A stretch of 53,409 nt of DNA from Pseudoxanthobacter soli DSM 19599 (GCA_945898215.1 CAMDHY010000016.1:1-53409); one strand, 5' to 3'. Counted from the stretch's first letter, positions 1-9,163 are shown. Numbers and translations are program-made. The notes: generated from the letters alone by a model not told the origin.

Positions 1-41
1 CGTGACGACGGCCGCCGCACCGCCTCGGAAGGTCCGCCGGA

Positions 42-800
42 ATGTCCCAGCCCGCCCAGATCTGGTCCGCCGCCGACTATGCCCGCAACGCCGGCTTCGT
101 ACCGGCGCTCGGCGGCCCGGTGGTCGACCTGCTCGATCCGCGCCCCGGCGAGCGCATCCTCGATCTCGGCTGCGGTGACGGCGTGCTGACGCAGGAACTC
201 GCCGCCCGCGGCGCCATCGTCACGGGCTTCGACGCCTCGCCGGAACTCGTCGACGCCGCCCGTGCGCGCGGCGTCGAGGCTCGCGTCGGCGACGGCCAGC
301 GGCTACCGTTCTCCCAGGCCTTCGACGCGGTGTTCACCAACGCCGCCCTGCACTGGATGCCCGACCACGCGGCGGTGGCGACCGGCGTGCGTCGCGCGCT
401 GGTGCCCGGCGGCCGCTTCGTCGGCGAGTTCGGCGGCCACGGCAACGTCGCGGCGATCGTCACCGCGCTGATCGCCGTGCTCGAGCGCCACGGCGTCGAC
501 GCCCGCACGCGCATGCCGTGGACCTATCCGACGGTCGGCGAGTTCTCGCAGCTCCTGGAGGACGCCGGCTTCGAGGTGCTGTCGATCGCCGCCATCCCGC
601 GGCCGACGCCGCTGCCGACCGGCCTCGCTGGCTGGCTCGACACCTTCGCCAACCCCTTCCTCGGCGGCTTCCCCGAAGAGGAGCGGACGGCCATCCTCGC
701 CGCTGTCGAGGCGCTGTGCGCTCCGAGCCTGCGCGACCGTTCCGGCGGCTGGACGGCGGACTATGTCCGCCTGCGCTTCGCCGCCAAGCGGCTCGACTGA
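42..800 (+). CDS. class I SAM-dependent methyltransferase
   Basis: A 252-residue Rossmann-fold methyltransferase. The SAM-binding motif I (ILDLGCGDG) is at residues 39-47, followed by an acidic residue at the end of strand 2 (FDAS) and the motif FDAVFTNAALHWM near residue 105. This pattern is typical of small-molecule methyltransferases related to trans-aconitate methyltransferase (Methyltransf_11/25 type). A purine-rich GGAAGG lies about 9 bases before the ATG. The protein is probably cytosolic and monomeric. The substrate cannot be told from sequence, and the convergent AraC gene downstream gives no clear hint. The methyltransferase assignment is firm; its target is unknown. Confidence 0.88.
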   Translation: MSQPAQIWSAADYARNAGFVPALGGPVVDLLDPRPGERILDLGCGDGVLTQELAARGAIVTGFDASPELVDAARARGVEARVGDGQRLPFSQAFDAVFTNAALHWMPDHAAVATGVRRALVPGGRFVGEFGGHGNVAAIVTALIAVLERHGVDARTRMPWTYPTVGEFSQLLEDAGFEVLSIAAIPRPTPLPTGLAGWLDTFANPFLGGFPEEERTAILAAVEALCAPSLRDRSGGWTADYVRLRFAAKRLD

Positions 801-891
801 AGCGGCACGGCGACCCGGAACGTCGCTGCGCCAGGACGACGCGGGCGCTGAGGGTCAACGCTCAGGTCAAGCGCTCTCCACGCTCCCGCTT

Positions 892-1863
892 TCAGCCCTC
901 TCCCCGACCTTCGCGGCCGGAACCGTATGGCCGCCCCAGCGCCGCCGCCCGGAAGGCCGACGGGCTCGTGCCCGTCGCCCGCCTGAAGGCGCGGCTCGCG
1001 TGGGCGGGGTCGTCGAAGCCGGCGGCGAGCGCCAGCATCGTGACGCTGCGGCCGGCGAGCCGCGGATCGGCGAGATCGCGGATGAGCCGCTGCAGCCGGC
1101 GGGCGCGGATGCGCTCCGCCACGGTGCCGCCGGTCGCCGCGAACGCCATGTGCAGATAGCGCGGCGTCACCCCGAGGCGGGCGGCGAGCCGCGTCGGCGT
1201 CAGCCCGGGATCGTCGAAGTGGCGGTCGATGAGGGCCCTAGCGCGGTCGCGCAGTCCGGATGCTCCCGCCGCCGCCGCTGGCGCCACCAGTCCGGCGATG
1301 AGGTCGAGCGCGAAGTCGACCGACTGCGCCGCGCTCGGGGCCGCGAGGGCGGCGGCGTGGCGACCAAGCGCGGCGAGGTGGGCCGCGAGCAGCGCGCCGG
1401 CGCCGGCCTCCGTCGTGATCTTCCCCCACGGCGGCGTCCCGCGCCGCCCGAGCGCCCGCTCCAGCCGCTCGCGCGGCAAAAGCAGCGTCAGCTTGTGCAG
1501 CGGCGCCGGCACCGAGAAATCGATCGGCCGGGTGCCGTCCCAGAGAAACAGGTCGCCGGCGCCGAGCTCCGTGGCGCCTTCCCCCTGGCGCACGTGTTCG
1601 CGGCCGGACAGCACCAGCAAGAGCCCGGCGAACGCCCGCTCGGTGCGGCGGATTTCGCTGGCGCGGCGGTGGCCGGCGCACGGCGCGCCGCGATATTCGA
1701 CGAGCATGCCGTCGCCCAGGCCCTGCCAGGCGAGGCGCACGCCGAACGGCTCCGGCCGGCACTCGGTCAGCGTCCATGGCAGGTGGACGCGGCTCAGTTC
1801 CGCCCGCACCCCCTCGCCGGCATCAGACGGGGCGAGCCCGCGCGTGTCCCAGTGACCCTGCAT
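892..1863 (-). CDS. AraC family transcriptional regulator
   Basis: About 323 residues. The C-terminal third is an AraC-type double helix-turn-helix: the first helix pair is around LTPTRLAARLGVTPRYLHMAF, the second ends in the signature AGFDDPAHASRAFRRATGTSPSAFR. The N-terminal part (QGHWDTRGL through the HKLTLLLPRERL region) resembles the cupin-like domain of AraC_binding_2/FeaR-type regulators. I place the start at the ATG at 1863; a GTG at 1896 would add 11 residues, and neither has a strong ribosome site. It is divergent from the alpha/beta hydrolase at 2098 across about 230 bases, which makes that gene a plausible target, but the effector is unknown. Confidence 0.88.
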   Translation of the reverse strand: MQGHWDTRGLAPSDAGEGVRAELSRVHLPWTLTECRPEPFGVRLAWQGLGDGMLVEYRGAPCAGHRRASEIRRTERAFAGLLLVLSGREHVRQGEGATELGAGDLFLWDGTRPIDFSVPAPLHKLTLLLPRERLERALGRRGTPPWGKITTEAGAGALLAAHLAALGRHAAALAAPSAAQSVDFALDLIAGLVAPAAAAGASGLRDRARALIDRHFDDPGLTPTRLAARLGVTPRYLHMAFAATGGTVAERIRARRLQRLIRDLADPRLAGRSVTMLALAAGFDDPAHASRAFRRATGTSPSAFRAAALGRPYGSGREGRGEG

Positions 1864-2097
1864 CGCCGTCGTCCCGGCCGTTCCCCGCACCGCCACCTCT
1901 GCGGGTGGTCGGGCTCGACGAGCCTACCATCGCACCGCCCGGCTGACGACGGCGCCGATCGGCGGCGGTGTTCCCCGATGTCCAAGCCGGCCTTCCCTCC
2001 CGTCCAAGCGGCGCCGCCGCCGCGCCGCTAGGCTCGCGCGCAGCGCCGCCGGTGGAAGAGCGGCAGGCAGAACAGACCTTCACGGGAGGCAACGGCG

Positions 2098-2991
2098 ATG
2101 CGCCACGACATCGAGTTCAGCACCGAGGACGGCGTCACTTTGCGCGCCTGGCACTATCCGGCCACGGGCGTCGAGGGCCCGGCGCCGCTCGTCGTCATGG
2201 CGCACGGCTTCTCGGCGACGCGCGAGATCCATCTCGCCGGTTTTGCCGAGGTGTTCCAGGCCGCCGGCCTCGGCGTGCTGGTCTACGATCACCGCAATCT
2301 CGGGGCGAGCGACGGTGCGCCGCGCGGCCACATCGACCCGTGGGCGCAGGTCACCGGCTACCGTGATGCGATCACCTTCGCGCAGACCATGCCCTCGGTG
2401 GACCCCGCCCGCATCGGCGTCTGGGGCTCGAGCTATTCCGGCGGCCACGTGCTGGTCGTCGGCGCCATCGACCGGCGGGTGAGGTGCATCGTCGCCCAGG
2501 TGCCGCTCACCTACGGTCTGGAGACCGCCCGCCGCCTCGTCCGCGGCGATCACTGGGCCGGCCTGCGCGCCGCCTTCGACGCCGACCGCGCCGCGCGCGC
2601 CCGCGGCGAGCCGGGGATGCGGATGCCGGTGACGGCGCCGGAGGGCCAGCCGTGTGCGCTGCCGACGGCCGACACCTACGCGTTCTTCACCCGCCTCGCC
2701 GCCGAGCACCCGGAGGCCTGGACGAACGAGGTGACGCTGCAGTCGATCGAGCTCTTCACCGAATACGAGCCGGCCACCTACATCGCCCGCATCGCCCCGA
2801 CGCCGCTCCTCGTCGTCGTCGCTGCCGGCGACCACCTCACCCCCTTCGACCTCACCGCCCACGCCTTCGAGGAAGCCCTCGAGCCGAAGGAACTTCTCGT
2901 GCTGCCGGGCGGCCACTTCGAGGCCTATACGGGCAAGCCCTTCGAGATCTCGTCCGCCGCCCAGTGCGCCTGGTTCAAGCGGCATTTGTGA
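2098..2991 (+). CDS. alpha/beta hydrolase (S15/acetyl-esterase-like)
   Basis: 297 residues with the alpha/beta-hydrolase layout: oxyanion segment MAHGFSA (35-41), a YDHRNLGASDG strand-loop (63-73), and the nucleophile elbow WGSSYSGG (109-116). The elbow is a GxSxS variant rather than GxSxG, with Ser112 the likely nucleophile. Candidate Asp (AAGDHLTPFD) and His (GGHFEAY) complete the triad in the last 60 residues. A strong ribosome site (GGGAGG) precedes the ATG. There is no signal peptide, so it is cytosolic. It hydrolyses an ester or amide of unknown identity; the divergent AraC gene may regulate it. Confidence 0.85.
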   Translation: MRHDIEFSTEDGVTLRAWHYPATGVEGPAPLVVMAHGFSATREIHLAGFAEVFQAAGLGVLVYDHRNLGASDGAPRGHIDPWAQVTGYRDAITFAQTMPSVDPARIGVWGSSYSGGHVLVVGAIDRRVRCIVAQVPLTYGLETARRLVRGDHWAGLRAAFDADRAARARGEPGMRMPVTAPEGQPCALPTADTYAFFTRLAAEHPEAWTNEVTLQSIELFTEYEPATYIARIAPTPLLVVVAAGDHLTPFDLTAHAFEEALEPKELLVLPGGHFEAYTGKPFEISSAAQCAWFKRHL

Positions 2992-3009
2992 GGAGGGGGC
3001 TGGCTCGGT

Positions 3010-3822
3010 TCAGGCCTGCGGCCCGAACCGCCCCTCGCGGAGGAAGCGCACCGTCGCCTCGATGACGCGGTCGTGGACGGGGAAGAAGGTGTGGCCGGCG
3101 TGGACGACGCGGTGGTCGGCCATGCCGGAAAGCCGCGTGCTCGCCACCGACACCTTGCCGTCGTGCGGGCGCGGCAGCACGAAGTTGCCGATGGGGTCGA
3201 GGGAGACGTCGCCGGCGAGCACGCCGCAGGGATAGTCGACCGGCCCGAACAGGTTGGCCACGGCCGCCTGGTCGGTGCCGAGTTCCTGGCCGACCGGGCC
3301 GGCGATCCAGCGATAGGGCGGCAGCCGGCGCAGCGCGTCGGCCACTTCCGAGCCGTGGTTGGGGGTGGCGAGCAGCACGACGCGGCCGAGCCGGTCGGGC
3401 CGGTGGCGCGTCAGATAGGCGCGCGTGACGAGCCCGCCGAGCGAATAGCCGATGAAGTGGATGGCGGGCGCGGCCGCGATGGCGCCGGCCACCGCCGGTG
3501 CCGACAGCGCCGCGTGGACGTGCTCGACGAGGGCAGACAGCCCGAGCTTCGTCGAGGGATAGCCGAGGTTGTGGACGGTGTAGCCCTCGGCCTCGAGCCG
3601 GCGCTCGAGGCGCCGCATCTGCCGCGGCGAGCGCAAAATGCCGTGCAGCAGCACGACGTGTTCGCCCGCCGCCACGGCCGCCACCGGTCGCTGGCGGCCG
3701 GCCGTCGCGTCCCCCGTTGTCGGCGCGCCGACGGCGGCTTCAATCGCGGCGTCGTCGCCGCGCCGGCTCAGCTCGAGCGCGGCTGCGGCACGATCCTGAG
3801 ATAGGGCTTCAGCGTCTTCCAT
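3010..3822 (-). CDS. alpha/beta hydrolase, triacylglycerol lipase/esterase-like
   Basis: 270 residues. The oxyanion HG is at 60-61 (VVLLHGILRS), the nucleophile elbow GYSLGG at 125-130 (Ser127), and a conserved LLATPNHGS segment follows, as in bacterial lipases and the PGAP1/DUF676-like group. A candidate catalytic His lies in FFPVHDRV near the C-terminus. No signal peptide is visible, and the first ~50 residues are low complexity. The ATG at 3822 overlaps the end of the peroxiredoxin gene by 55 bases and lacks a good ribosome site; GTG codons at 3684 or 3675, just before the hydrolase core, are alternatives. Probably co-transcribed with the peroxiredoxin. The family is sure, the start is not. 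Confidence 0.8.
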   Translation of the reverse strand: MEDAEALSQDRAAAALELSRRGDDAAIEAAVGAPTTGDATAGRQRPVAAVAAGEHVVLLHGILRSPRQMRRLERRLEAEGYTVHNLGYPSTKLGLSALVEHVHAALSAPAVAGAIAAAPAIHFIGYSLGGLVTRAYLTRHRPDRLGRVVLLATPNHGSEVADALRRLPPYRWIAGPVGQELGTDQAAVANLFGPVDYPCGVLAGDVSLDPIGNFVLPRPHDGKVSVASTRLSGMADHRVVHAGHTFFPVHDRVIEATVRFLREGRFGPQA

Positions 3823-4406
3823 CCGCCGGGAAACTTCTCCTTGGCCGCCTCATCGGAGACCGACGGCACGATGATGACGTCCTCGCCGTTCTTCCAGTCG
3901 GACGGCGTCGCCACCGAGAACTTGGCGGTGAGCTGCAACGAGTCGATGACGCGCAGGATCTCTTCGAAATTGCGCCCCGTCGAGGCCGGATAGGTGAGCG
4001 ACAGCTTCAGCTTCTTGTCCGGCCCGATGACGAACACCGAGCGCACCGTCATGGTGTCGCTGGCGTTCGGGTGGATCATTCCATAGAGGTCCGACACCTT
4101 GCGGTCGGCGTCGGCGATCATCGGGAAATTGGGCGCGTGGCCCTGGGTCTCGGCGATGTCGGCGGCCCAGCGGCCGTGGGCGTCCAGCGGGTCGACCGAC
4201 AGCCCGATGACCTTGACGTTGCGGCGGTCGAACTCCGGCGTCAGCCGCGCCACGGTGCCGAGCTCGGTGGTGCACACCGGCGTGAAGTCCTTCGGGTGCG
4301 AGAACAGCACGCCCCAGGAGGAGCCCAGCCACTCGTGGAAGTGGATGGTCCCTTCCGTCGTCTCGGCGGTGAAGTCCGGCGCGATGTCGCCCAGGCGGAT
4401 CGTCAT
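3768..4406 (-). CDS. 1-Cys peroxiredoxin (Prx6 type)
   Basis: 212 residues, the usual length for Prx6-type peroxiredoxins. The peroxidatic cysteine is Cys45 in PVCTTELG, preceded by the conserved HPKDFTPV. The C-terminal Prx6 extension (SDWKNGEDVIIVPSVSDEAA) is present. No second conserved resolving cysteine is visible, so it is assigned as 1-Cys. It reduces H2O2 and organic hydroperoxides in the cytosol, usually with glutathione or another thiol partner. The start at 4406 follows a clear GGGAGAG ribosome site. It is divergent from the SGNH hydrolase gene, and the shared upstream region contains two perfect palindromes. Confidence 0.95.
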   Translation of the reverse strand: MTIRLGDIAPDFTAETTEGTIHFHEWLGSSWGVLFSHPKDFTPVCTTELGTVARLTPEFDRRNVKVIGLSVDPLDAHGRWAADIAETQGHAPNFPMIADADRKVSDLYGMIHPNASDTMTVRSVFVIGPDKKLKLSLTYPASTGRNFEEILRVIDSLQLTAKFSVATPSDWKNGEDVIIVPSVSDEAAKEKFPGGWKTLKPYLRIVPQPRSS

Positions 4407-4740
4407 GATGGCTCTCCCGGTTGTCGTCGCCGCAGCGGCAATGGCTCGCCGGCTCCGGCGCTCACTCGTCTCGAAGGCTGCCGGGAGCCTATCGCAGCCG
4501 CGCCCCGGCGGCGAGCCGCGGCATTTCCCGGATGGCGCCGTCAGGGGCATGCCGTTGCGGTCTCGGCGCGATGGGCGGAACGGCGTGGCGCACGGCGCCT
4601 TGCAGCGACGATACGGAATGTGAACCTTCGTGATGGAACCATGCATGGTGGTGCGGCGGACACATGTGTTAGCCGGTCTTTCGCGGGGAAGTTTCGAGAA
4701 CCCGGTGGCGCTGGCTCGGCGCCGCCGCCGGAGTTGCTGC
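4407..4740. promoter_or_regulatory. divergent intergenic region with two perfect palindromes
   Basis: This 334-base gap separates the divergent peroxiredoxin and SGNH hydrolase genes and must hold both promoters. I see no gene in it. Two perfect palindromes sit together in its least GC-rich part: accatgcatggt at 4638-4649 and acacatgtgt at 4660-4669, with centres 21 bp (two helical turns) apart. That arrangement suits a dimeric repressor or activator. No regulator is identified and the promoter boxes are not clear. Confidence 0.4.
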
Positions 4741-5682
4741 ATGTTCCGTCCGCGTGTCGGCCGTCTTTCGGCCGCGCTTGTCTCGCTCGCGACCGTGATA
4801 GCCCTGTCGTCGGCCGAACCGCCCCGCGCCGGCGACGGCGTCGACGCCTGTTCCGTCCCTTCGGAACTCATCGGCTTCACCGCCGGCCTCGAGCGCACCC
4901 GCGTCCGTATCGCCGGCGGCGGCGAGGCGACGATCCTCGCGATCGGGTCCTCGTCGACGGAAGGCGTCGGCGCGACCGACCCCGACCACACCTATCCCGC
5001 CCGTCTCGCCGCCCACCTCGCCTCCCGCGTCCCCGGGGCGGCGGTCAGGGTGGTCAACCGCGGTATCGGCGGCGAGGTGGTCGCCACCACCGCCGCGCGG
5101 CTCAGGACCGAGGTGGCGGCCGTCCGGCCGGATCTCGTCATCTGGCAGGTCGGCACCAACGACGCGGTGCGCGGCGTCGGCCTCGACGCCATGGCCGCCC
5201 TCGTCGAGGACGGGCTCGTCTGGCTGGACGCCCAGGGCATCGACGCCGTGCTGATGGACCCGCAGTTCTATCCGCGCATCGCCGACAACGCCGGCTACCG
5301 GCAGGCGGTGACGGTGATCGCCGACCTCGCCGCCCGCCACGGCGTGCCGCTGGTACGCCGCTATGAGGCGATGCGCTACTGGGCGGGCCGGCCGCAGCCC
5401 GTCTCGATGCTGTCGGGCGACGCCTTCCACATGAACGACCAGTGCTACGAGTGCATCGCCGGCATGATCGCCGGCAGCCTCGCCGCCCGCTGGACCGAGG
5501 CGGCGGCGCCGGCGGCGGCCGCTCCGCAGGGCGCGCAGTCGGCGAGTGCCGCCGCTGCCACGCCCGCCCCGACGGCGCCGGTCGGGCTGGCGATCTCGGC
5601 GCTCGGCGGCGGCACGGCCGCCACGACCCCAGTGAAGAGCGCCGCCGCCCCCGTGCAGGCGACGTCGGCGGTGGTGCAGTAG
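4741..5682 (+). CDS. secreted SGNH/GDSL hydrolase
   Basis: 313 residues. A Sec signal peptide is visible (VGRLSAALVSLATVIALSSAEP, residues 7-28), so the enzyme is probably periplasmic. SGNH blocks are present: block I AIGSSSTEG (Ser71 likely nucleophile), block II Gly in NRGIGG, block III GTND (138-141) and block V GDAFH (Asp227, His230). The last 70 residues are a low-complexity Ala/Pro/Thr tail. I chose the ATG at 4741 because it sits directly before the signal peptide with GGAG upstream. It probably hydrolyses a cell-envelope or polysaccharide ester; the substrate is unknown. Confidence 0.88.
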   Translation: MFRPRVGRLSAALVSLATVIALSSAEPPRAGDGVDACSVPSELIGFTAGLERTRVRIAGGGEATILAIGSSSTEGVGATDPDHTYPARLAAHLASRVPGAAVRVVNRGIGGEVVATTAARLRTEVAAVRPDLVIWQVGTNDAVRGVGLDAMAALVEDGLVWLDAQGIDAVLMDPQFYPRIADNAGYRQAVTVIADLAARHGVPLVRRYEAMRYWAGRPQPVSMLSGDAFHMNDQCYECIAGMIAGSLAARWTEAAAPAAAAPQGAQSASAAAATPAPTAPVGLAISALGGGTAATTPVKSAAAPVQATSAVVQ

Positions 5683-5773
5683 CGGCGTCACGCGGGGTCT
5701 TTGCCGGGCTGGCCGGGCTCGCTACCCTCGGCAGCGCGCCGGACGGCGGCGCGGCGACGTCACGAGGGCGAGC

Positions 5774-6904
5774 ATGGGTACGATCGGCACCACCACCGGC
5801 ACCGGCCGGCCCCCGCACGCTCCGGGCCAGGCCGCGAACGGTCTCGCCGGCCTTGCCGCCGTGGCACTCCTCGCGGCCGCCGGCCCCGCCCTTGCCGCCG
5901 ACCGCGCGGGCGAGCTGAAGACCTTCCGCGACTGGGTGATCGGCTGCGACAACACGCTGTCGTGCACCGCCCTCGGGCTCGCCCCCTCCGACGGCGCCGG
6001 CTCAGCCTTCGTCAAGATCGCCCGCGTCGGCGGCCCGGCCGCGACGCCGGAGGTGAGCGTTGTCGTCTATGCCGAAACGACGCCGGCCGCGCCGCGCCTG
6101 CGGCTGCGTCTCGACGGCGGCAAGGGGCCGGGCCTGCCGTCCGACGTGCTCGCGGCCGAGTTCGACGGCCAGTTCGCGCGCGCCCGCCTCACGGGCGCCG
6201 ACGCCGCGGCGGTGATCGCCGCCCTGCTGCCGGCGAAGGGCCTGACGGTGGAGCTCCTGGACGGGACGCAGAGCCTGTCGTCTTCGCCGGTGTCGCTCTC
6301 CGGCTCCTCGGCGAGCCTGCGCTACATGGATGCCGAGCAGGGCCGCGCCGGCGGCGTCACGGCCCTGGTGGCCACCGGCTCCGCCGCTGCGGGCAAGGTT
6401 CCGGCCGCACCCGCCGCACCGCTCGTCACGGCCGAAGCGATGAGCGAACTCAATCCGCCGCCGAAGCGCCGTCCCGCCGGCATTCCCGCCGCGAACGCCG
6501 AAGACTGCCCGATCGACACGACGGAGGTGGCGGTGTCGCTCCCCGGCGGGCGCACCCTGTGGGGCACCTGCATCAGCGCCGGCGCCTACAACTTCACCTA
6601 CGACTTCTGGGTCGCCGGAAACGGCAAGCCGCAGCCCGCACGCTTCGAGGTGCCCGGCGCCGGCGCGGTGATGTCGATGGGTGAGGACGACGACTACGGC
6701 GCCCTCACCAACCCGGGCGTCTCCGAGGACGGCATGGTGCTGTCGGCCTTCGCCAAGGGGCGCGGCATCGGCGATTGCGGCTCGCTCGGCGAGTGGGCCT
6801 TCGACGGCGAGGGCTTCCGCGCCCTCACCTATGCGGCGATGGGCACCTGCATGGGCGTGCCGCCGGACGACTGGCCGGTGCTCTGGACCGCCCGCCGCCG
6901 CTGA
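5774..6904 (+). CDS. DUF1176 family periplasmic protein
   Basis: 376 residues with a predicted signal peptide (hydrophobic core GLAGLAAVALLAAAGPALAA, residues 23-42). The mature start ELKTFRDWVIGCDNTLSCTALG, with paired cysteines, is the hallmark of DUF1176. More cysteine pairs follow in the C-terminal half (ED-C-PID, WGT-C-ISAG, GD-C-GS, MGT-C-MG), suggesting disulfides in the periplasm. The middle region (210-245) is a proline-rich linker. The family's function is not established. It may share a transcript with the SGNH hydrolase 91 bases upstream, since no terminator-like hairpin is obvious between them. Confidence 0.85.
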   Translation: MGTIGTTTGTGRPPHAPGQAANGLAGLAAVALLAAAGPALAADRAGELKTFRDWVIGCDNTLSCTALGLAPSDGAGSAFVKIARVGGPAATPEVSVVVYAETTPAAPRLRLRLDGGKGPGLPSDVLAAEFDGQFARARLTGADAAAVIAALLPAKGLTVELLDGTQSLSSSPVSLSGSSASLRYMDAEQGRAGGVTALVATGSAAAGKVPAAPAAPLVTAEAMSELNPPPKRRPAGIPAANAEDCPIDTTEVAVSLPGGRTLWGTCISAGAYNFTYDFWVAGNGKPQPARFEVPGAGAVMSMGEDDDYGALTNPGVSEDGMVLSAFAKGRGIGDCGSLGEWAFDGEGFRALTYAAMGTCMGVPPDDWPVLWTARRR

Positions 6905-6953
6905 GGCGCGTTCGGCGTCCGACCCGGCGGCGCCGATCCTCGCCGCGGTGCGG

Positions 6954-7985
6954 CTACTCCGCCGCCCGCTCGGCGTCCGTGCAGTCCCCCGGCCGCTCCA
7001 CCTCCACGGTCGAGTGGGCGATGCCGAAGCGCTCGGCGAGCCGCGCCTTGACCTTGCGCACCACCGGCGCCGTCTCCATCCCATCGGCGACGACGACGTG
7101 CAGGGTCGCGTTGAGGCGGCCCTCGGCGAGCGTCCAGGCGTGGACGTGGTGGGCCTCCTCGACGCCCGGCACCGTCTCCGTGAGGTCGGCGGCGATCGCC
7201 GGCCCCTCGGCGCCCTCCGGCGCGCCCTCGAGCAGCACGTGGGCGGATTCGCGCATCAGCGAGATGGTCGCGCGCAGCAGCAGCACCGCCACGACGAGCG
7301 ACAGGATCGGGTCGATCGGCACCCAGCCGGTCAGCCAGATGACCAGCGCCGCGATCACCGCGCCGACCGAGCCGAGCAGGTCGGAGAGGACGTGCAGGAT
7401 GGCGCCGCGGATGTTCATGTTGCGCTCGCCGCCGGCCAGCACGAAGAACGCGGCGATGTTGGCGCCGAGGCCGGCGAGCGCCACGATCCCCATCGTCTCC
7501 GCGTCGATCGCCACCGGCTCGGCGAAGCGCTGCACGGCCTCGATGACGATCCAGGCGGTGAGCAGCAGCAGCGCCACGGAATTGGCGAAGGCGACCAGCA
7601 CCGTCATGCGGTGGTGACCGAAGCTCATCGTCGCCGAAGCCGGCCGCCGCACCATGCGGAAGGCCCACCAGGCGAGCGCCAGCGCCACCGCGTCGGTGAG
7701 CATGTGGGCGGCGTCGGCGAGCAGCGCCAGCGAGCCCGAGACGACGCCGCCGATCGCCTCCACCACCATGAACGAGACGGTGATGGCCGCGGCGATCGCG
7801 GTGCGCGTCTCGCTCGATGAGCCGTGCGAATGCCCGGCATGCCCGCCGCCGCCGGGCGAATGGCCCGCATGGTCATGCCCGGCATGCGCCGGCCCGTCGT
7901 GGTCGTGGTGCGCGTGGCCGGCATGGGCCGCGTGGCCGGCGTGGCCGCCGGGGCCGTCGTCGTCGCGGTGGTCGTGCGAGCTCAT
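6954..7985 (-). CDS. CDF family metal cation efflux transporter
   Basis: 343 residues. It has a strikingly His-rich cytosolic N-terminus (16 His in the first 54 residues) and then six predicted membrane helices (about 60-255). Metal-site residues are visible in TM2 (LLADAAHMLTD: Asp91, His94, Asp98) and TM5 (HVLSDLLGS), the H/D pattern of Zn(II)-transporting members such as ZitB/CzcD/ZnT. The C-terminal cytoplasmic domain (HHVHAWTLAEG) is present. It exports Zn(II) or a similar ion in exchange for protons. The ATG at 7985 follows GAGGG. The OYE gene lies 83 bases upstream on the same strand, separated by a short tandem repeat (ccgcccgcaag twice). Confidence 0.92.
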   Translation of the reverse strand: MSSHDHRDDDGPGGHAGHAAHAGHAHHDHDGPAHAGHDHAGHSPGGGGHAGHSHGSSSETRTAIAAAITVSFMVVEAIGGVVSGSLALLADAAHMLTDAVALALAWWAFRMVRRPASATMSFGHHRMTVLVAFANSVALLLLTAWIVIEAVQRFAEPVAIDAETMGIVALAGLGANIAAFFVLAGGERNMNIRGAILHVLSDLLGSVGAVIAALVIWLTGWVPIDPILSLVVAVLLLRATISLMRESAHVLLEGAPEGAEGPAIAADLTETVPGVEEAHHVHAWTLAEGRLNATLHVVVADGMETAPVVRKVKARLAERFGIAHSTVEVERPGDCTDAERAAE

Positions 7986-8068
7986 CGGCGAACCCTCGGT
8001 GCTGCGGTGGCGCGAGAGAGCCAGAAGCCGGCCCCGCCCGCAAGCCCCGCCCGCAAGCCTCTCCGTCG

Positions 8069-9163
8069 TCAGTGCGGCGGTGACAGAAGCCGCGCGGCGC
8101 GCAGATATTGTGGCGGCAAACGGATCTCGCCGCCGAGCGCCGCCGCCGCCCGCAGGCCCCAGCGCGGGTCGGCGAGGAAGCCGCGGGCGAGCGCCACGAG
8201 GTCCGCGCGGCCGTCGGCGACGATCGCCTCGGCCTCGGCCGGGGTGGTGATCATGCCGACGGCGCGGCTCGCGACGCCGGCCTCCCTGCGGATGCGCTCG
8301 GCGAACGGCACCTGGAACAGCGGCGCCGCCGGCACTTTCGCCGCCGGATTGATGCCGCCGGTGGAGCCGCAGACGTAGACGACGCCCTCCGCCTTCAGCA
8401 CGCGCGCGATTTCCACTGCGTCGTCGCCGTCGATCCCGCCGGGCGTCCAGTCGGTCGCCGAGATGCGCGCCCCGAGCGGGATCCGCGCCGGCAGCGCCGC
8501 CCGCACCGCCGACACGACTTCGCGCAGGAAGCGCGCGCGGTTCTCGAAGGAGCCGCCGTAGCCATCCTCGCGGACGTTCGACAGCGGCGAGAGGAACGAG
8601 TTGATCAGGTAGCCGTGGGCGCAGTGCAGCTCGACGACGTCGAAGCCGATGCGCGCCGCCCGCTCCACCGCCTGCACGAAGGCGGCGATCGTCCGGGCGA
8701 TGCCGGCCGCGTCGAGGGCCTCTGGCGCCGGCCGGTCGGGCGTCAGCGGCAGCGCCGAGGCGGCGACCGTCGGCCACGGGTCCTCGCCCGGCTTCAGGCC
8801 GTGGCCGCCCTCCCAGGGGCGCGCCGTCGACGCCTTGCGACCGGCGTGGCCGATCTGGATGCCGAACTTCGTGCCCGGCGGCGCCACCCGTCGCGCCGCG
8901 TCGAGGACCCGCTTCAGCGCCGCCTCGTTGTCGTCGCTGTAGAGCCCGAGGCAGCCGTGGGTGATGCGGCCGCGCCGCTCCACCGCCGTCGCCTCGACGA
9001 CGACGAGCCCGGCGCCGGACATCGCCATCATCATCAGGTGCTGGTGGTGCCAGTCGTTCGCCGAGCCGTCGTCGGCGGAATACTGGCACATCGGCGCGAC
9101 GACGATGCGGTTTTGCAGCGTCACCGGTCCGATGTCGAACGGCGTCAGCAGAGCTGCGGTCAT
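8069..9163 (-). CDS. NADH:flavin oxidoreductase, Old Yellow Enzyme (YqjM type)
   Basis: 364-residue FMN-dependent TIM barrel. Cys26 in VVAPMCQYSA matches the redox-tuning cysteine of Bacillus YqjM, the mark of the thermophilic-like OYE class. The substrate-binding HCAHGYL pair and the conserved SPLSNVREDGYGGSFENR segment are intact, and the phosphate-binding ALARGFLADP lies near the end. It reduces activated C=C bonds of enals, enones or nitro-compounds with NAD(P)H in the cytosol. The start at 9163 fits the family N-terminus; an upstream extension to 9214 is possible but does not look like the family. It lies between the TPP enzyme and the CDF transporter on the same strand. Confidence 0.93.
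   Translation of the reverse strand: MTAALLTPFDIGPVTLQNRIVVAPMCQYSADDGSANDWHHQHLMMMAMSGAGLVVVEATAVERRGRITHGCLGLYSDDNEAALKRVLDAARRVAPPGTKFGIQIGHAGRKASTARPWEGGHGLKPGEDPWPTVAASALPLTPDRPAPEALDAAGIARTIAAFVQAVERAARIGFDVVELHCAHGYLINSFLSPLSNVREDGYGGSFENRARFLREVVSAVRAALPARIPLGARISATDWTPGGIDGDDAVEIARVLKAEGVVYVCGSTGGINPAAKVPAAPLFQVPFAERIRREAGVASRAVGMITTPAEAEAIVADGRADLVALARGFLADPRWGLRAAAALGGEIRLPPQYLRAARLLSPPH

Noticed and set aside
6954-9089. Apparent fusion of an upstream frame with the CDF transporter
   Set aside because: The upstream part is a shifted-frame shadow of the OYE gene; a clean ATG with ribosome site exists at 7985.
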